DNA of 29,292 nucleotides from a virus, in IMG/VR virus record IMGVR_UViG_3300038825_001596, positions 1 to 29,292 of that record; one strand, given 5' to 3'. Both the position numbers and the translations under genes were made by a program. The notes under the pieces were generated by a model. That model was not told the origin of the DNA. It saw only the letters and a program-made list of their open reading frames with translations, and made no database searches. Positions 27,463 to 29,292 of this stretch are shown one piece after another; the stretch's first letter is position 1, and every line of letters starts with the position of its first letter.

Positions 27463-27685
27463 AATAATAGCAATACCGATTACACCACTTAACTCGGTCA
27501 ATCATTCCTAACCGAAACAACTTAGAAAGCCTATCCTGAGCACAATAGCGGGATAGGTTTTTTAGTTTAGCATATTGTTGCACGGTGACAGTGTTCTCAG
27601 GTTGTTTGTCATTTTCTGACGCATCAACCAAAGCCTCATCAATTTTATTTAATAGATCATTCAGATCTGCATCGGGTCCAACCAT
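27455..27685 (-). CDS. Small helix-turn-helix-type protein (76 aa)
   Basis: An acidic N-terminal helix (DLNDLLNKIDEALVDASEN) is followed by a winged-helix-like part: TVTVQQYAKLKNLSRYCAQD, RLSKLFRLGMIDRVKWC and a short wing NRYCYYF. The 'QYAKLKNLSRYCAQDRLSKL...GMIDRV' pattern is typical of a small MarR/MerR-like HTH. It overlaps the upstream metallophosphoesterase gene by 25 nt and is convergent with the integrase. DNA binding is inferred, target unknown. Confidence 0.6.
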   Translation of the reverse strand: MVGPDADLNDLLNKIDEALVDASENDKQPENTVTVQQYAKLKNLSRYCAQDRLSKLFRLGMIDRVKWCNRYCYYFK

Positions 27686-28392
27686 GTTTTTGTTTTTTCA
27701 TCTCGTTTAACTTGCCACACTTGCCAAGCTCCTGACTTGGTATTTATCACGCCACAAAGAAAACCAACAGCGTGCTTAAGCCTGCGCCTATGGGTTCGAT
27801 TATATTCCTGCTTAAGGATACAACCCGCGCCTGTTGTAAATGATTCAGTACGGTCAAGATCATCCATTGCATGGTAATCAAACGAATGCACATGACCTGT
27901 GATGGTTGACCCCCAATGTTGGCAGTTGATTTTTGCCACATACATCGATGAAACATATCCATGACCAATGCGCTTACTTGGTGCCACCTCTTGCCAACCA
28001 TGTTCAACGTCATACTCAACGGCTTTTATTTTGAGTTTGTTGACGTGCTTATCAATTTGTTGCTTGAGCATTCGGGCATAATCAACATCAAGACCCTCTT
28101 TGTTTGATTGAGCTAATACATTAAGACGATGGTCATGGTTGCCCCATGTCAATCGATGGGGACGGAATCGCCTGAGGTAGCTCAGCCCTGCATTGACATC
28201 ATCCTTTAAGCCTTGGGCTTTCTCCTCATTACTGCAATTTTTACGTAAGGGGGTAAGATTAAAAACATCACCCAAATGCCACCGATGTTTTGGCTTATGA
28301 TCCTCAATCCACTTAAGTGAATACTTTTCAAAGTCTGGATCAATGTGATCACCGTGTGTGTCACCAACTGCGATGAAGGTTTGCCAACTCAT
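27661..28392 (-). CDS. Calcineurin-like metallophosphoesterase
   Basis: A 243-residue protein with the metallophosphoesterase motifs in order: GDTHGD (Asp11, His13), HLGDVFN (Asp42), WGNHDHR (Asn85, His86), IGHGYV and TGHVHSF near residue 170. Metal-dependent phosphodiesterase or phosphatase activity is expected; the substrate (nucleic acid ends, cyclic nucleotides or phosphoproteins) is not evident. Phages often carry such enzymes in early operons. ATGA coupling with the upstream HExxH gene. Confidence 0.88.
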   Translation of the reverse strand: MSWQTFIAVGDTHGDHIDPDFEKYSLKWIEDHKPKHRWHLGDVFNLTPLRKNCSNEEKAQGLKDDVNAGLSYLRRFRPHRLTWGNHDHRLNVLAQSNKEGLDVDYARMLKQQIDKHVNKLKIKAVEYDVEHGWQEVAPSKRIGHGYVSSMYVAKINCQHWGSTITGHVHSFDYHAMDDLDRTESFTTGAGCILKQEYNRTHRRRLKHAVGFLCGVINTKSGAWQVWQVKRDEKTKTWLDPMQI

Positions 28393-28736
28393 TTGATATT
28401 ACATTGTTTTAATAGCCAACGTGAAAACTTTGGATTATCACGCATGACAGCAATCAGAGCCGTGGCTAGTGCTGACACGGCACGCTCTTCCTCTTCTCTG
28501 CCATCGAGGTTCATCGTGGTCCAACAGGCGTGGAGCAATTCATGGAGGACAGTGTCAGCCAATGCAGTGGGTTCATTATGCTTGGCAATTTTGATTTTTG
28601 GATCTTGTGGGGTTTGGTGGCAAGTCCCTGCCACACTGTAAGTGTCACACTCATGCTGAGGCAATAGCTCGATCTTATAGTCGGTTGATACAACCTTGAG
28701 GCGTTTAAATGGCAAAGCCATAAGCAATAATATCAT
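28389..28736 (-). CDS. HExxH putative metallopeptidase-like protein
   Basis: A 115-residue protein with the zinc-peptidase helix LHELLHACWTTMN (HExxH) followed 13 residues later by an acidic run (REEEERAVSALATALIAVMR), whose Glu could be the third ligand. Two Cys occur earlier (HECDTY, AGTCHQ). Similar short 'LHE-LHA...EE--V--LA--L' proteins are frequent in phage genomes without a proven function. The ATG at 28736 with AAGG upstream is preferred over a TTG nine codons earlier. First gene of the minus-strand three-gene operon. Confidence 0.7.
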   Translation of the reverse strand: MILLLMALPFKRLKVVSTDYKIELLPQHECDTYSVAGTCHQTPQDPKIKIAKHNEPTALADTVLHELLHACWTTMNLDGREEEERAVSALATALIAVMRDNPKFSRWLLKQCNIK

Positions 28737-28778
28737 AACCCTTATAGTTTTGATATGGGTCAAGCTTTTGATTGCGTT

Positions 28779-28806
28779 TTATTAATAATGATTGATACTT
28801 ATTAAG
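28779..28806. promoter_or_regulatory. Decamer-type site in the divergent region at 28.8 kb
   Basis: TTATTAATAATG and then ACTTATTAAG (CTTAATAAGT on the minus strand) lie between the minus-strand HExxH gene and the + strand gene at 28851. A GCAACA/TGTTGC hairpin follows at 28807-28826. The site probably controls the minus-strand operon, the divergent gene or both. Confidence 0.45.
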
Positions 28807-28850
28807 GCAACATAAGGACCGTGTTGCTAAGTGTTTGGGGCTCATGATTT

Positions 28851-29292
28851 ATGAGTCAGCTAGAAACAAACATCACGCGAACCATCATTCTCAATGATGC
28901 GGAGAGGCGTCTTGTGAATTATATCTCAAGGCAAAAAGAAAAGTTTTATGAGGAGAAGGATATTCAGCCTTTTCTCCACACACATCGAACGGCAAACCGT
29001 TATCAGCATTACAATGAGGCATTTGGTGCAGAGTTTGCCTTTTGTATTTTGCACAATGTATATCCTCCAACTGATATCGTTGAGTTTGATCATTGGGATG
29101 TTGTTGTGCCTGGGGTGGGCAACGTCGATATCAAATCAACTGAGCTCATGGATGGGCGGTTGATCATTAACAAAAAGAAACGCAACACCAGAGCCAACGC
29201 CTTTGCCCTCATGGTGGGCACGTTCCCTCGATATGTTTTTGCGGGTTGGATGTGGGTCAAAGACGCCATCAAGCGGCACCACATCAAAGACC
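28851..29292 (+). CDS. PD-(D/E)XK-like nuclease domain protein, 3' partial
   Basis: The frame runs off the right edge; 147 residues are visible. A helical N-terminus (LNDAERRLVNYISRQKEKFY) is followed by NEAFGAEFAFCILHN, then DHWDVVVPGVGNVDIKSTEL, which has the strand-turn-strand D...(D)xK shape of restriction-endonuclease-like folds, then LIINKKKRNTRANAFALMVG. Together this looks like a type II restriction-like or phage nuclease domain. In other phages such genes lie near the terminase, and the left edge of the window is the small terminase, so this gene may lead round to the packaging region. Confidence 0.6.
   Translation, partial: MSQLETNITRTIILNDAERRLVNYISRQKEKFYEEKDIQPFLHTHRTANRYQHYNEAFGAEFAFCILHNVYPPTDIVEFDHWDVVVPGVGNVDIKSTELMDGRLIINKKKRNTRANAFALMVGTFPRYVFAGWMWVKDAIKRHHIKD

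Overview
This window looks like most of the genome of a temperate, lambda-like (siphovirus-type) phage, probably from seawater. It has a dense late module on the + strand (terminase, portal, protease/capsid, tail, fibre, lysis), then an early and accessory half with small DNA-binding proteins, replication and recombination genes, a tyrosine integrase and an attachment site. Moderate GC and a fibre with the 'VTVDDPVF' block and GNVGIG-type repeats are typical of marine phage contigs. The host cannot be named. The attachment site is the 3' half of a tRNA-Thr(UGU) gene with T at the discriminator position and no encoded CCA, which is a weak hint. No rRNA, complete tRNA, CRISPR array or transposase was seen.

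Layout. 1-2263: end of the small terminase gene and a GpA-type large terminase. 2260-7028: a small unknown protein, a gpW-like head completion protein, the portal, and one long frame holding an N-terminal accessory domain, an S78 prohead protease and an HK97-fold capsid. 7083-9652: neck and tail proteins and a tail assembly chaperone pair joined by an apparent -1 frameshift site. 9645-18286: a HAD-like protein, a basic protein, a short tape measure, tail-tip and adhesin proteins, and an 1171-residue fibre. 18293-19795: a lysis cassette (holin candidate, lipoprotein, M15 endopeptidase, membrane-anchored coiled coil). 19792-20295: two divergent ribbon-helix-helix (RHH) proteins, the likely lysogeny/early control switch. 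20307-24379: excisionase-like HTH, membrane protein, replication initiator with internal 21-bp repeats, winged-helix protein, small SSB-like protein with a DDIPF tip, and a RecE-like nuclease. 24380-27462: a PAPS-reductase-like cargo gene, a possible GNAT remnant, attP and the integrase. 27455-28736 (minus): HTH protein, metallophosphoesterase and HExxH protein. 28851-end: a partial PD-(D/E)XK-like protein.

The most unusual features are in the control DNA. A decamer of the form CTTAATAAGT/TTTAATAAGT occurs in tandem, in the same phase, directly against the start codons of four genes. Single or inverted copies lie upstream of other early operons. At three genes the tandem is part of a near-identical 35-bp block (T-tract, ATCTAG, two decamers, ATG), as if genes were plugged in as cassettes. 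The adjacent RHH proteins are the obvious candidate binders. Two intergenic or 3'-end regions 3.5 kb apart carry a related structured RNA: the closing stem differs in sequence but stays paired, while the junction bases are conserved. I could not assign this RNA to a known class.

Functional assignments come from reading motifs and gene order only; no search was run. Several tail and early proteins remain unknown.
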